Of a stretch of 64,000 bases of DNA, positions 10,200 through 22,110 are shown one piece after another (position 1 is the first letter of the stretch; every line of letters starts with the position of its first letter). Origin of the DNA: Euglena gracilis (lineage: Eukaryota; Euglenida; Euglenophyceae; Euglenales); the NCBI GenBank assembly GCA_039621445.1, contig CP154956.1, forward strand, positions 34,259,437 to 34,323,436, given 5' to 3'. The translations under genes and the position numbers were made by a program. The notes below the pieces were generated by a model. It was not told where the DNA came from and ran no database searches. It saw only the letters and a program-made list of their open reading frames with translations.

Positions 10200-11330
10200 G
10201 GGCCACCAGCCAGCCACCCCCCCCCCCCAGCCAGCGAGGGGAGGCAGACAGCCAGAGCAGCCAGGCACCCCCCCCCCCAAGGGGAGACAGGGAGCCAGGC
10301 AGCCCGACCCCAAGACAGACAGCCACCCCCCCCCCCAGGGGGAACCGAAGCCAGCCAGGCCCCCCCAGGGGGAACCGAAGCCACCCCCCTCCAGGGGGAA
10401 CCGAAGCCAGCCAGGCCCCCCCAGGGGGAACCGACGCCACCCCCCCCCCAGGGGTAACCGAAGCCACCCCCCCCCCCCCAGGGGGAACCGAAGCCAGCCA
10501 GGCCCCCCAGGGGGAACCGAAGCCACCCCCCCCCAGGGGGAACCGAAGCCAGCCAGGCCCGCCACAGGGAGAACCGAAGCAAGCCCCCCCCCCCCCCGGG
10601 GGAACCGAAGCCAACCCCCCCCCCCCAGGGGGCACCGAACAGCCAAAGCCCCCCCAGGGGGCACCAGCAAGACGAGAGGCCCCAGAGGGCCACCGAGCCA
10701 AGGCCCCCCAGAGGGCCGCCGAGAGGCCCCAGAGGACCACCGAGCCAGGACCCCCCCCCCCCTCCAGTGGGCCCCAGAAGGACACCGGGCCAGGACCCCT
10801 CCCCAGGGGGCCCCAGAGGCAACCGAGCCAGGACCCCCCCCCGGGGGCCCAGAGGCCACAAACCCAAGACCCCCCCCCCCCCCGGGGGCCCAGAGGCCAC
10901 CAACCAAGGCCTCCCCTCCCCCAGGTGGCCCAGAGAGCACGACCAAAGACCCCCCACACACCAAGGCAGAAGACCCCAGGGGGACCCCCGGGCAAAAAAA
11001 AAAAAAAAAAAAAAACCCCCCGGCCCCCCCCCCGAAAAAAAAAGGCGCCCCCCCCCCAGGGGCGCCCACACCCACCGGAGCACCAGAGCGCCAAGCGAGA
11101 ACCGAAGAGGGCGCAAGGAGCACCCCCCCCCAGAGCGCCACAGGAGAACCGAGCAGGCGCAAGGGAGAGAAAGGCACGCGCCCCCCCCCCCAGCCAGCCG
11201 AAGGCAGGGGGCAAAGGAGGCGAGCCGAAGAGACCCCCCAGGCACCAGAAAGACCCAAGGCAGCCCAAGGGACCGCCCCCCCCCCCCAACCAGCCGGGGA
11301 GCGCACCGCCCCCCCGAAAGGCTCAACGCT
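10200..11330. repeat. Poly-C-rich, proline-coding low-complexity block with a minisatellite
   Basis: Long C runs with few stops on either strand. Between about 10,330 and 10,640 a minisatellite repeats a core of the form CAGGGGGAACCGAAGCC about ten times with variable C spacers. A 21-base A run lies at about 10,995-11,015. Long open frames exist on both strands here, but they follow from composition, so I do not call a gene. Confidence 0.7.
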
Positions 11331-11622
11331 CCGGGCTCTGCCCCCAGCCTGCAGGTCGGCGCGGCGCGGCTGCCAAGCCACCCAGCAGGACTGCGGCCCC
11401 CGCTCCACCCCCTCCCACACACGAGGGGCGCCTCTGGGCGCCAAACGCCAAAGGCCAAGGCCGAGGCCAAGGCCACACCCCTGCCGTCCGTATACCCGAA
11501 CCGCCCTGACGTTTGTTTGTACGATTCGTTCACTTCGCCAATGAGGTGCGCATCGCCCCCCGCTCCCGCCTCCGAGGTTAGCCGAAGGCAGGCGAGGCTG
11601 GGCGCCTCGGTAGGAAGGGGAG

Positions 11623-12225
11623 TGTTGGCGGCGGGAGGTGGCCTGGCGCCTGCGCACTGGAATTATCGAATTTTCTGCCCCATTCCGCTACTTTATTTAC
11701 CTGTGTACTTTTCCCCCAGGTTCTCTCTTCCGAATGTTTCATTCAAAGAATTGTGCATGCTGAAGGAAGGAATTTCAAAAATTGAATCTGAGTTCAAGGA
11801 AACAATTGTCCAAGGAGTTCAAAAAGTCATTCCGGAAGGTCAATCAAAAGACAAAAATTCAAATTCAAAAAAAGGAAGAGCAAGCGGCGCTGGGAATCAA
11901 GGTGAAGGTGTTCTTCCGTCCCCCCCGCTACCCTTTTGTAAATTCAACCCAGGCTTTTCCTCCCCCCCCCCTGCTGTTTCAGAGGCACTCCCAAGGAGTT
12001 GCCCAAAAATACCGTCCCCCCCCCCCAATTTTTGAATTATTTGGCTGCCGGAACCCAGGTTCTGGCTGAATTCAGGGACCGAAAGACACAAAAAAAGGGA
12101 ATTTTTGGGGAGCGTGTGCCTATTTTTACCGGAGCGCCTGGTGACTGTTTCCCCCCACTCGGCTTGCTTGGGAGCCCATTCCGTGCAAGGTCACCGAACC
12201 GGCGAGAGGGGAAAACTGTTGCAGC
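11623..12225 (+). repeat. Probable 3' LTR of element A (end uncertain)
   Basis: A purine tract (AGGAAGGGGAG, 11,612-11,622) is followed by TGTTGGCGGCGGGAGG, the expected arrangement of polypurine tract and LTR start. Similar sequence on the minus strand at 15,725 starts TGTGGGCGGCGGC and shares further blocks, which supports an LTR of this family. The 5' LTR is outside the window and cannot be compared. The right end is not defined; sequence of element C begins by about 12,226. Confidence 0.45.
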
Positions 12226-13844
12226 AGTGCTGGGCCCACATTGATCCCTTGTGGGACCACGGTCCACTGCCACAGGCCGCCCGGCATTTGGATGTTGGTG
12301 ATTGGCCGGGACTCGGCTTCAAGGTCGACTTGATGGAAGGCATCCCGGAGGTGCGCTGTGCTGAACAGCTCACATCTTGCTTGCTCGGCCACGATCTCCT
12401 CGGTGAGGGGCAGCGGGTAGCTGTCCGGCTGCAGCTGCTTGTTGGTGAGCGCGTAATCGCACACCAGTCTCCACTTCCCGCTTTTCTTTTTTATTGGGAA
12501 GGCGGCTGCTCTCCACGGTCCCCTCCCGGGTTCCAGCTTGCCGTCCTTCCGGCACTCTGCCTCCATTTCCCTCAGGGCATCACGCCTTTCTCCTCTCAGG
12601 TGGATCACTCTGGCCACCACTGGCACTGCTCCTGGCCTCAGCCTGAGCACGGCCTTGCCATGCGTCCCTCTTGCTGGGGGATTTGGCCACACTCTTTCCC
12701 GGAAGACGCGTCCTGCGTATTCATCCAGGATTTCTTGCCGGAGCTTGGATGCCAATGGATCTGGATGCTCGTCGTCTGACTGCACCACGCCTCTGATTTC
12801 CACCTGCTCGCCCTGCACTTGGAGGACGTGCCTTGTTGCTTCCTGGAGTGCCTCGTTGTCGGAGATCTCCTCATCCGACGCACCTTCATCCTCCTCGGCT
12901 TCATGGATCTCTCCGGGAATGCACATCCGCATCTTCTCCACCAATGCCAGCATTTGCTCCTCCACATCTTCTTCTTCTTCCCACAGACACTCATCTTCCT
13001 CTTGATGTTGTGTTGCCGTTGATGACAGGGGTTGCTGGAGGGGATGTTGGGTTGAGGATGCTGGGTGTGGTTGCGGCTCTTGCTGGGTGACCACTGCTGC
13101 TGTCGATCTTCCTTGTCCTTGGACGGTGCTGTTCTTTTGCGCCCACAGCACCCACCGTGGCAGATCATGCAGCTGGAGTGCATCCCTCCACGGCTGCACG
13201 TCGAGGCGATTGACCTTCAACCACGGATATCCGAGGATGAGGTTGCAGCCGATGTCCCCGTCGTGTGCGGTGACGGTGCTGCTCCACTGGCTGCCCACTG
13301 GCACGCCTTCTTCGCTCCTTGCCTCGAAGGAGAGAGTGACGGTGGCCTCGTTCTTCCCCCCGTTGAGCTCTTCGCCACTCACTGTCTTGAGCAGCAGCGG
13401 CTTGCTGGACTGCGTGAAGCAGGCTTCTGGCAGCAGGTCCCTCCGGCAGAGAGACGTCTGGGCTCCGGTGTCGATGAGCGCTTTTGCTTGGTAGCACTCA
13501 CCATTGGCTTCCACGGTCACTTCCAGCAGCAGCTGGCATCCGCCTCCTCTCCTTTGCATCCTGCCCACTCGAAAGCGGGCCGGCTTTACGTGCCACGGCT
13601 TGATGGTCACCTCTTGCACTTGGCTGTTGCGGACTGCTCCTTCTGCTTCGGTCGCTGCTTGTGGTCCTGTGCCTTGGCACAGGTACTCCACCACGCCGCA
13701 TGGGATGCTGTACGCCTCCTCTCGTGACTCCCTGTGGGGGCACCTGCCTCCCAGCTGGAACCGGTGGCGCCGTCTTCCTTTGTCCCCTTGCACCGAGCTT
13801 TTGCATCGGCCATCGCACAACACGTTGGCGAGATCCCTGGCCAT
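12226..13844 (-). pseudogene. Protease and N-terminal RT of element C (truncated)
   Basis: Starts after the TAG at 13,845-13,847 in the MTase C-terminal region. Contains the protease with ALIDTGAQTS and, in the same frame, DIGCNLILGYPWLK, so the protease that is broken in element A is continuous here. RT follows with WRLVCDYALTNKQL, ELFSTAHLRDAFHQV and LWQWTVVPQGINVGPALLQ, then the homology stops at about 12,226 before the catalytic YxDD motif. The last residues to 12,126 are unrelated. Confidence 0.85.
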
Positions 13845-13847
13845 CTA

Positions 13848-14290
13848 CTTCGGTAACCAGAACCGGGTGGGCTTCCGGTAGCCGAAGTCTTCAAACATGC
13901 AGTAGTCGAGGTCCACGAAGGCCAGGTCTCAGACTACTCGCCTCCTGCGGAGCAGCCCGTGCCGGGGATTCTCGATCCACCACTTCGCCGGAGCGAGGTA
14001 CTGGATGATCTCCCTTGTCTTCCTCACCACCGCATCTGCTTCCCTCAACCGCCTTGGCCTTGTCGTTCTTGCCGATGAGTACTCGGTGCATGGTGGGGAT
14101 GCTGCCACCAGATCGAAGTCACCCGGGGAATACTGCTGCCAGTACTCCCATCGCCGGATGTCCGCCACCACATCGGGGTGCCTCCGGGAGTCCCAGTCGA
14201 CACTCACGACATGGTAGCCAAGTGCCTCCAGGGCCCGGCGGACACTGCCTGTACCGGAGAACAGGTCCAGTGCCCAGAGCTCGCGTCCGC
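13848..14290 (-). pseudogene. C5-MTase-like domain of element C (nonsense mutations)
   Basis: Motif I DLFSGTGS, motif IV ASPPCTEYS, motif VI WWIENPRHG and the motif VIII-like FGYRKPTRFW are all readable in one frame, as in element A. A TGA (13,929-13,931) falls between motifs VI and VIII, and a TAG (13,845-13,847) follows motif VIII. The catalytic motifs survive despite the stops. A second, diverged copy shows that the domain is a fixed part of this retrotransposon family and not a one-off insertion. Confidence 0.85.
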
Positions 14291-14309
14291 GGCTCTGCTG
14301 GTGCTTCTC

Positions 14310-15050
14310 TTATTTTGCTTCTGGCGTCACTGAGTCTGGAGGCACGTGGCTTTGGCGATGTTGCTGGATGTTGGATGTGGATGCGGTGTTTCTTGCGGTA
14401 GATGTTGCCTTGATCCTTCTTGAGGCGGTTGTGGTTGATGCTGGGAATCGTTTGGTGGTTGGTTGGTAGGGATGCGGCAATGAAGAAGTCGGTTCCGGTG
14501 GAGGTTGTTGTTGAGGTGGATGTTGAGACGAAAATGAAGGTTCTTGTGGGAGAGGTAGCGGGGTGTTTCCCTGTGATGATGATGGCGGTTCGAGTGGCGG
14601 CTGTAGTGGCAGTGAATGTCGCGAAGTAGATGAAGGTTCCCGTGGGTGATATCGTTGATGATGATGTCGCTTTGATGACGGTTCCAGAGGCAGCTGTCGT
14701 GGTGATGCAGACGACGGTCCTGGTGGGAGTTGTGGTTGATGTGGATGCTGTTGAGATGACGAAATCGGTTCTCGTGGCGGTTGTAGCGGTTGTGGATGTT
14801 GCGGAGGAGGTAACGGTTCCTGTGGGCGATGAAATTGGTGTGGGTGTCGCTGAGATGACGGAGACGGTTCTCGTGGTGGCAGCCGCGAAGGTGGGTGTCG
14901 CGAAGAAAATGAAGGTTCTGTTGGACGATAATGTTGGGGTTGATGTCGCTGCAAAGAAGAAGACAGTTCTCGTGGCAGCGGCTGCGATGACGGATGTCGT
15001 GATGTGGATGAAGGTTCTCGTGGGAGTTGTGGTTGGTGTGGATGTGGCTT
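14310..15050 (-). pseudogene. Ser/Pro/His/Gln-rich region upstream of the MTase in element C
   Basis: Open from 14,954 to a TAA at 14,310-14,312, in frame with the MTase, and made of short repeats such as PPREPS and SSQQHP. It sits where element A has its Pro/Ala-rich linker between gag and MTase. No domain is recognised. The opposite strand shows open Val-rich frames that are shadows of this composition. Confidence 0.5.
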
Positions 15051-15399
15051 AGATGATGGAGTCGGTTCTCGTGGCGGCAGCTACAAGTTTCCCAGGGGGG
15101 GTCCCGGTCTCGCTGGGGTTCCGGAAGGGTGGGTCCCGGGTCACGGATCCGGCGAGGGGGGGTGCGCGGGTGGGCTCAGCCCCCACGGAGGCCCTGGGAA
15201 ACTGCGTGGGTGCTTGGAATGGGTTGGGCTCCATTTTTTAGCATTCCCGGCGGCGGAGTGGAGGGGGGTGCCTCCTGCGATGCCTCTGGCGGTCTGCGGA
15301 GCCGCTTAGGTGGGCCTTCGCAGGGGGGGGAAATGGGGGGGGTCAGAGGGGGGGCGGAAAAGCCTGGGTGCTAGGGGTTTTCAGGGGGTGCTTCCCACC

Positions 15400-15725
15400 C
15401 TTATAGCCACTTAGCCCAGCCAAATCCAGCAACTACCTTTGAAATTGCCTTGGCGCGCTCCTGGTAGGCCAATTCCTTGGGGGTTTCTTTGATCTCCTTG
15501 AAGGTAATTTCTCCTTTGGCAGTTTCCTTTGGTTTCTTTGAAATCTTTGTATTTGATTGAATTGAACAATTGACTTTGAACAATTGAATTCCAATGCACA
15601 AATCAGATTGAATCCATGGAAACAAGGGAGCCTGCGGAATGCAAATACAAAAAGGGGGTGGTCAGGTGGTAGCGGAGGGTTCCGCTACTTTGTGTGCGCA
15701 TGCGCTCTGGCCGCCGCCGCCCACA
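15400..15725 (-). repeat. Candidate LTR of element C
   Basis: On the minus strand the block starts TGTGGGCGGCGGCGG at 15,725 and resembles the presumed LTR start of element A. Further shared blocks are a CGCATGCGCAC/GCCTGCGCAC stretch, CCGCTAC, and an A-rich stretch near TTTGTGCATT. It lies upstream of element C, as a 5' LTR should. A purine run just before it looks like a polypurine tract, which would suit a 3' LTR of another copy, so its assignment is uncertain. The inner end is a guess. Confidence 0.35.
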
Positions 15726-16037
15726 GGCCCCCCCTTTTCCCCTTGAGAGGGGCTCTTGTGCAAGATAAATTGGGGGGGTTGGACAGACCTTTCCTGCCCC
15801 TTCCTGAGGAGATTTGTCTGTAAAACTGCCCCCCATGCCCCCTGTTGTGTTGACCTCCTTGGCCTTGATTCCATCTTCCCATCCTTTGGCCAGTTTGTGT
15901 ACAGGCTACTGGGCGCCTTTGGGGGAGACGCCCCACATGTGTGGGCTGTGGTTGTTCAATTGTGGAGCATTTTTTGCCCCCATGGCCCATCCTTTGGCCA
16001 CCAAGGTCTGGGGATGACTTTTGTTTTCTGGGCCTTC
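15726..16037. other. Short unassigned spacer
   Basis: Apart from a purine run on the minus strand next to 15,725, I see no gene, repeat family or signal here. Confidence 0.5.
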
Positions 16038-16619
16038 TGTCGGCTGCCGCTGGCGGTGGCAGCCAAAAATTTCCCGGAAAATTCCCAAGAACCCCCAGTA
16101 GGAACCACCAAAGCAAGTCAACCGCCACGCGAGAGGAATTGGAACCCTAGCAAATTCCAGAACAGAAGTCATTGAGAATTACAAAAGATTTGAAGAAAGC
16201 CAATACCAATAATTTACAATTCCAAAGAAGCCAAGGCATCCCTTTTCACATTTTTGTTTCCTTGCCACAACAATTCACCTGAACTCAAAGGTACTCACCT
16301 ACCTCGCCAGCAGGTTTGTTGTGCTCTGCTGTGTGCTGTGTGTTCAAAGTAGGTGGGTTGGTTTTGTCTTTGCTCACCTTTTGATCCAAATGTTTGAAAA
16401 GGCAAAACAGTGGAGGCTAAAACGGTCCTACGCTGGGAGACAGGGGGACCTGGGTCGGGGGGCACACCTCACCCCCATTACCGCCTGTTGATTTATTTAA
16501 AAACGGGGCCCAACTTGCCAAAGGCCCTGGCCTGAGCCCACCACGGCCGGAAAAGGGAAGTTGCAGCCCCAGCGAAAGCAGCCCCCGCGGGCGGCGAGGG
16601 TCCTCTATCCTCCCCAACA
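16038..16619 (+). repeat. Left LTR of R copy 1
   Basis: Starts TGTCGGCTG, ends CCCCAACA. The same LTR recurs at 20,880-21,467, 35,061-35,677 (-), 56,382-56,988 and 61,417-62,023 (-). It is clearly diverged from the right LTR of the same copy. Confidence 0.85.
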
Positions 16620-17395
16620 TAGTACACAGAGGTGGCTTCACTGACTCTGTCAGTGAAGAATTTTTTGATTCTGTTGATTACGAATCAGTAACCCCCAACA
16701 TGGTTAGCAGAATCTGTTCCAATCTTGAAGGCGGTTCTTCAACTCTGAATGGTGAAACAGAAACAGACGAACATCCTACTGCTTTTGAGGATTCTGACAG
16801 TGAAAATTTTGAGGAAAGATTCAACCAGCGTGAGCCCAATCATCTTGAGGGACTTCCTCTGACTGTTTGGCGTCAGAGGATGCAATTACGAGTTGCACAA
16901 TTTGACAAAACTGTCCGAGGTTGGTGTTTTGAACTTGACACCCGTTTTGAGAAATAGTATGTGTCCCTGTTTGAGAGATACAAGGCTCTGACAAAACAGC
17001 TGGTTGACGTGCAATGTTTATTAAGTGCGGCAAAAGAAGAAATAGGACGATTTGCGGAACAAATAAAAACGTTGGAACTGCAAATCGCTGAAAAGCTACA
17101 TCCCAGTGAAACCAAATTGCCAAGTCCAGAAAATTTTGTGTCTGTGAACCTGCATTCTGGACATGTCACAAATTTGCAAACGTCATCAGTGTCTTCTGAG
17201 AAATCTTCCTCAGATTTTGCTGCACAGCCAAGAAAATTCAGACAGACAAAAAAATTCTGGAGGCCTGCCAAAAACAGCTGGAACGACTTTCAATTTTTGA
17301 GACCAAATTGGTTTCAAGATTGGTGGGGTTGGGACTGGCATTTTAGTCCATGGAACAGCTGGGGGTGGTTTCCACTGCATCAGTGGTGGTGGTGA
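16619..17395 (+). pseudogene. Gag-like protein of R copy 1 (start lost, one stop)
   Basis: Homologous to the frames at 56,988-57,862. The expected ATG at the LTR junction is ATA here, and a TAG at 16,955-16,957 splits the frame, which continues in register to 17,395. The N-terminus is acidic (HRGGFTDSVSEEFFD), the middle is coiled-coil-like (ALTKQLVDVQ...), and the end is strikingly tryptophan-rich (FWRPAKNSWNDF, WWGWDW, GWFPLHQWWW). The location and coiled coil suggest a gag-type structural protein; no zinc knuckle or other known domain is seen. Confidence 0.65.
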
Positions 17396-20300
17396 ATTTT
17401 CTTTCAGCAGGTCTAACCACTGACACCAGCACAGCATTTAACAGTGTCGAGTATGTTTCAGTGATTCCTTTTGTGATTATTGTTTTTCCATGTGTTTTTC
17501 ATGGTGATCTGGTGTTGGAGGCAGATGTGCAATCAGCCTGGAGACATATTCTGGATTTTCAGTTTACAGAGTTTTCAGTTTACAGAGTTTGGCTTACGGA
17601 AAAGCAGCCAAGTCAAACATTTTGAATCTGGTTTCTGGGGTGCACGTTTTTTCCCCAGTTGCTTTCCACTTAAATGGAGACGCCCAGCCACGATGCTTGG
17701 GATTTTTCTCCTAGTGTTCAGGCAGCCAGGTCAATGATATTCAGTTTCAGAGTTTGCAGTTTTCGGTTGTCGTCCTAAATGTCATTTGGGGTGGGGCACA
17801 GTGTTGACATGTGTCACCATCCCAGACGCGGACAAATCAGGCATCTCAGGTGGAATTTTGGGTTGTGTTTTTGCTAGTCTTTTTTATCACGGGACGGTTT
17901 TTCCAGAGAGAAACTTTACCCCCGGACAGGGACATGTGTTGGAGAATCGGCACAGTTTTTTTTGTATTTTTCAGTCCAGTTTCATTGTGGTTTTCGAGTG
18001 TGGCAGCCCAGCAGGCCTGTGGAGGTTTTATCTGGGTTTTTGCCAAATCCTGAGGCACGTGGGAGACCTCTGATATTCCACTCGAATCAAAAAGTTTTTT
18101 TGGGAAAGCGCGCAAAGAGGGGTTCCAAGGGTAGGGCTAGACCCAGGTAAGGAATAAACACCCCTGTGGCCACCCATCTAAGGGCTCAGGAAACAAAGTT
18201 TTTTTTCAGTTCAGTGGGAACCAAGGTGCATTAAACCCAGGAGGAAAAGACACCCCTGAGGAAAGTTTATTTCTGGCCCATCAGTGGCATCATCATCATT
18301 TGGTTCAGTTTTCAGTGAAAAATCTGTTGATCTGTTGGTTGCACTTTATGCGTCATTTTTTCGGCTGTGAAGTTTGCTTAATGGAGAAAAACTCAGAAGT
18401 GGGGGACGCCTCACAACGCAAAACTCCTGAGGACAATTTTTGCAGTTTGAAGTTTGTTGGAGCAGTTTTCGTGTGACCCATTTGATGGATCAAGATCAGA
18501 TTTTAAGTGCCGTTTTGGTACAGAGTTCAGTGGCATTTTCAGGTTCGGTTCAGTGAGGAATTTCAGAAATCTGCCTTCCGTGGTGTCAGTGGTGAATTTT
18601 GTGTGTGTGTGTGTGTGTTCATCGTCATGCAAGTTTTGCAAGCAATCAAGCAATCAATCACGAAATGAAGGAGCAAAGCAGTCAAATTATCAAGCAGTTT
18701 GACTGAGTTTATTGAATTCAAGGATTTCAACAGTTTGCAAAGAATCGACTTCAAAGACTGGGATGAACATTTCAATGAGATGGAGAACAGAACAATGACA
18801 TTTATGAGACCCAATCAATTGAATCACATGATTACGATTGTCATGATCACAATTGTGGATTGTTGTGGAGTTGCAGAATGGTGGGTACATTTATTTTACT
18901 CAAGTGCTGTGAAGTGTAATGGCCGACCAAAGAGCCTGCAGTGGGCAGTGGCCCGATGCACGGCCTAAGTCCAGGCCCAGGTTGGCTGCTCCCAGCGCTG
19001 AATCAGATTTTTCATGTTTTTTGGTCTCAGAATTTTGCTTGTGGTTTGGAGCCATTTTTTCTCCCCTCCTCGTGCAGCTGGGGGGGGGGGGGCTGTCTTG
19101 AGCCCTGTTTTTTGTTGGTGTGCTGGATCAAAATCAGTTTTGGCTTTGTGGTTGGAACTTTTGACTCAGAATTGCATACCCCTGTGAGACGTTTGGGTGG
19201 AGACAGGATTGCATCATTTTGTGACCGTGACTGTTTTTGGTCACACCCCAGATTGTGATGGGGTTTGATGAAAGATCCATTTTTCCCATTTTTTTCGTCA
19301 AATGGGGATTTTAGTTTTGCAGACAGGAATTTTTAACCCATGGCCCTTTCCACACTGGTTGACTGTGGGGGGGGGGGGGGCGACATTGTGAAGGCCCGTC
19401 GTTTGACATGTGTGATGTTTCAGCCGGTCCGGATATTACGGCCCAGGTTTTTGATTTTTTTGTTTGGAGGCTGAAGCCAGATTGACCCCCATGGCCCCAT
19501 GTGACTGGGGGGGGGGCAGTGAAATCGCCTTGGCTGAGAAAATTTGTTTGTATTTTTAGCATTTTTGATTTTGCAAGTCAATTTGACCATTTGACCCCCA
19601 TTGCTCCGTGTGATTGAAGGGGGGGGGGCAGTGAATTTTAATTGGCAAGCGGAATTGGTTGGTTTCGGCTGTGAATTGGTTGTGCCCAGGGTTGGGCTGG
19701 AATGGCCTGGCCCCTATGAAACGGGTTGGTTGCTCTCGGTTGGACTTTGTTTGTTGTATGTGGCAGCTGTAATTCTCGATTGGATTTTGTCGAGGGCTTT
19801 TTTGGGCCCTGGATTTGTGGTTGGACCCAGATTTTCGATTTTTTGAGTATTTTTTGTTGCTGGAGGATTTTTATTCAAAGAGTTGGAAGAAAATCCTGGT
19901 ATTTTGATATTTTTCTGGTGGACGACAAAACGAGTTGGAGTTTTAAAAACTCAGTTTTTTGATTCGGTTTGGACTATTGGATCAAAGGCATTTTTTAACA
20001 TGAACACAGCTTGGAGGCATCCGAACTCGGGGGGGGGGACCCTGGACCGGAGATGACCCCTCCTCCGTCCAAAGGCCCTGGTGTGGGCCAATAAAAAAAA
20101 ACCCAGCCACGTGGGCACTAAAGCCCTGTGACATAGTGGCGGAGGGCCAATGTGAAGCCCTGTTCTCTTTGTGTTCAAAAAAAATAATCGGCGCAGTCAC
20201 TTTCGGTTTGGAGCGCATGACAAGGAATTGAGCGTGCATACACACAAAACACACAACCGCACACGCACACAAACCCGCACACCCATCGTACACTATTCCC

Positions 20301-20879
20301 GCCATATATAACCGTCTTACCTTTGCACCTCACCGTTTGCCTTTTCTTACCCATCACCTTTTCACCGTTTTACCTCTTCTGTCCCGAATTGGAAAGGAAT
20401 GCCTAGGTTTCTCTTTTTCTTTCCCCACACAATTCGTTTTCTGAGGCACTGTTGGCCAAAGTCGCTGATTTTTTTCAAAAAAAATCGAAATCGAATGAAG
20501 TCTCACTCACATAAGCTGCCAAAAAGAATTTTCACCAAGGGGGTGCGTGGGACTTAGGCCTTGGGGTAGAGTGCCCAGAGTTGGTTTCACTCAGAATTTT
20601 CAGATTTTGTGTACAAAGACCCGTTCCCCATGCTTGTCGGAGGAAAGGGGTGGGGGAGCTTCCCCCGTAGACCTGATTTTTCAGAGTCCCCCAAGGTGCC
20701 CGATATTATGGCTGGGGGGGGGCAGACACGTAGCACTGATTTTCAAAAAAAAGCGACAGGACCCGTTTCAAAAAAAAACACAGAATTTTCGCCCCCCAAA
20801 AAAAAATCAATTTCACTCTCCCGGTTTTTGTTCGGGGGGGGGAGAAAAACAGGTCCGACTAACGTCGCAACGGAGGGGG
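17396..20879 (+). other. Non-coding interior of R copy 1
   Basis: About 3.5 kb without a convincing gene; only short open frames, none conserved in frame with the other R copies. It holds a (GT)n run (about 18,601-18,620), G runs near 19,080 and 19,370, and CA-rich sequence near 20,240-20,280. Around 20,094-20,118 it carries the uninterrupted version of the site where element B is inserted in another R copy. Confidence 0.7.
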
Positions 20880-21467
20880 TGTCGGCTGCCGCTGGCGTCA
20901 GCAGCCAAAAATTTCCCAAAAAATTCCCAAAAAACCCCCGGTTGGAACCACCAAAGCTAGTCAACCGCCACGCGAGTTGAATTGGAACCCCAGCAAATTC
21001 CAAGAAGAATTTGAGAGTTCGATTTGAGAATCAGAAAAGAAGAAAAGTCAATTGAGAATTGAAGGATCAAAAAGGACAATTCCAAAGAAGCCAAGGCATT
21101 CATTTCCACATTCTTTGTCCCACTCAACACCTGAACTCAAAGGTACTTGCCCACCTTCTCAAGTCCCAGGTTTGTTGTGCTCTGCTGTTTGATCCTAAGT
21201 AGGTGGGTTGGTTTGTCATTGGCCACCCTTTGGACCAAAGTTGAGAAATGGGGAAAAACCAACAGTGGAGGGAAAAAAAGATCCTACGCGGGGCAACCGG
21301 GGACCCCGGGTAGGGGGGGCACACCTCACCCCCTTCACAGTCTGTTAGCATGTTCGAAAATGGGGCCCAATTTCACAAAGGCCCTGGCCTGAGCCCTCCA
21401 GGGCCAGAAAAAAGTGGTTGCGGCCCCGGCAGCCCCCCCGGGCGAGCGGGGTCCCTTACCCCCAACA
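20880..21467 (+). repeat. Right LTR of R copy 1
   Basis: Same termini as the left LTR (TGTCGGCTG to CCCAACA), preceded by the purine tract CGGAGGGGG. Confidence 0.85.
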
Positions 21468-22110
21468 GTTTGGTGGGCTGAGATTCCACACTCTGTTAAC
21501 CCCCTACAAGAGACTTTGGAACCAAAACTTGGAGAAGTGTGGGGCATTTTCGGATTCCCTCCCAATCCTCCTGGGACTGACAAAGGCGCGCCTATGCCCA
21601 CTGATATTTGTACATTACGTACACAACTGTTTTTTTGCTCACGCCTCCTCTGTTTATACCGGTCCTCAGACTTGTCACAAGTCAAACGAACCACCAGTGT
21701 GTTTGGTAGGGCACCCTACATCAAGATTAAGCGTAAAGGGCAGAAGTTCCATAAGTGTGAAAGGGCGGTGTCAATTCCCCAGTGTCCCCAAATAAGCCCG
21801 TTTCATTTAGTGATCTGTTATGTTGCTGCAACACGTTCATTCGTGAGAACTGGGGGCCCCCTCCTAATTTCATGAAAACCTCCCTTCGAGGCCATCACTG
21901 CAGACAACATTGCTTCAATAACTAAAAATATTTCTTGGCCAAACACGGGGTGCCCCCCCAGGTGTGGGGGGCCCACTCCACAAGAGGAGCAGGAGTTAGT
22001 TTACTCACAAAATTGGGCCTGTCTGCCCAAAATGTTTGTGGAATTGGCCATTGGAGGGGGGTGGAGGCTTTTACAGCCTACTACAAAGGCTTGGTGCCCA
22101 AGGTGCCTTA
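21468..22110 (+). pseudogene. DIRS-type tyrosine recombinase, catalytic part (frameshifted)
   Basis: Fragments in several frames show the tyrosine-recombinase catalytic residues: box I Arg in LCLYRSSDLSQV (about 21,645-21,690), box II H-x-x-R in AHSTRGAGV (about 21,979), a following HW, and a candidate nucleophile Tyr in AFTAYYKG near 22,070. The same protein is encoded on the minus strand at 28,560-29,196. DIRS-type retroelements use such a recombinase instead of an integrase. Frame changes show that this is a relic. Confidence 0.7.

Larger units (their letters stand above)
7..12225 (+). mobile_element. Element A: Ty3/gypsy LTR retrotransposon with MTase domain and chromodomain (5' truncated)
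   Basis: Domain order on the + strand is gag, C5-MTase-like domain, aspartic protease, reverse transcriptase, RNase H, integrase (HHCC zinc finger then DX35E) and chromodomain. Integrase after RT/RNase H marks Ty3/gypsy, and the chromodomain suggests a chromovirus-type lineage. The element is much more GC-rich than the rest of the window. Four frame breaks are visible (G run at 506-510, about 4,730, about 7,501, about 8,340), so this copy is probably defective. A purine-rich tract before TGTTGG at 11,623 marks a likely 3' LTR start. The right limit is set where sequence of element C begins at about 12,226. Confidence 0.85.
12226..15725 (-). mobile_element. Element C: decayed relative of element A (MTase-protease-RT, truncated in RT)
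   Basis: Read on the minus strand: candidate LTR, Ser/Pro/His-rich linker, MTase-like domain, protease and the first part of RT, in the same order as element A and clearly homologous but diverged and less GC-rich. It ends abruptly within RT at about 12,226, just after the NVGPALLQ motif. The frame is kept from 14,954 to 12,226 except for three in-frame stops of three types (TAA 14,310-14,312; TGA 13,929-13,931; TAG 13,845-13,847). Confidence 0.8.
16038..21467 (+). mobile_element. R element, copy 1: small LTR retrotransposon with only a gag-like gene
   Basis: A 5.4-kb unit starting TGTCGGCTGCCGC and ending CCCCCAACA, with related 582- and 588-bp terminal repeats in direct orientation. Other R copies have TGGTACGCAGAGG directly after the LTR, close to the complement of the initiator tRNA-Met 3' end; here it is TAGTACACAGAGG. 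A purine tract (GGAGGGGG) precedes the right LTR. Inside is only one gag-like frame; no RT or integrase is visible, so the family is probably non-autonomous. The flanks (CCTTC left, GTTTG right) do not match, so no target duplication is seen. Confidence 0.8.

Noticed and set aside
9914-11657. Long open frames (over 400 codons) on both strands of the C-rich block
   Set aside because: They arise because poly-C/poly-G sequence has few stops; the translations are Pro-, Gly- or Ala-rich with no domain, and several frames are open at once.
14420-15052. Val/Asp-rich plus-strand frames opposite the element C linker
   Set aside because: Mirror image of the Ser/Pro/His-rich minus-strand frame that is in register with the MTase.
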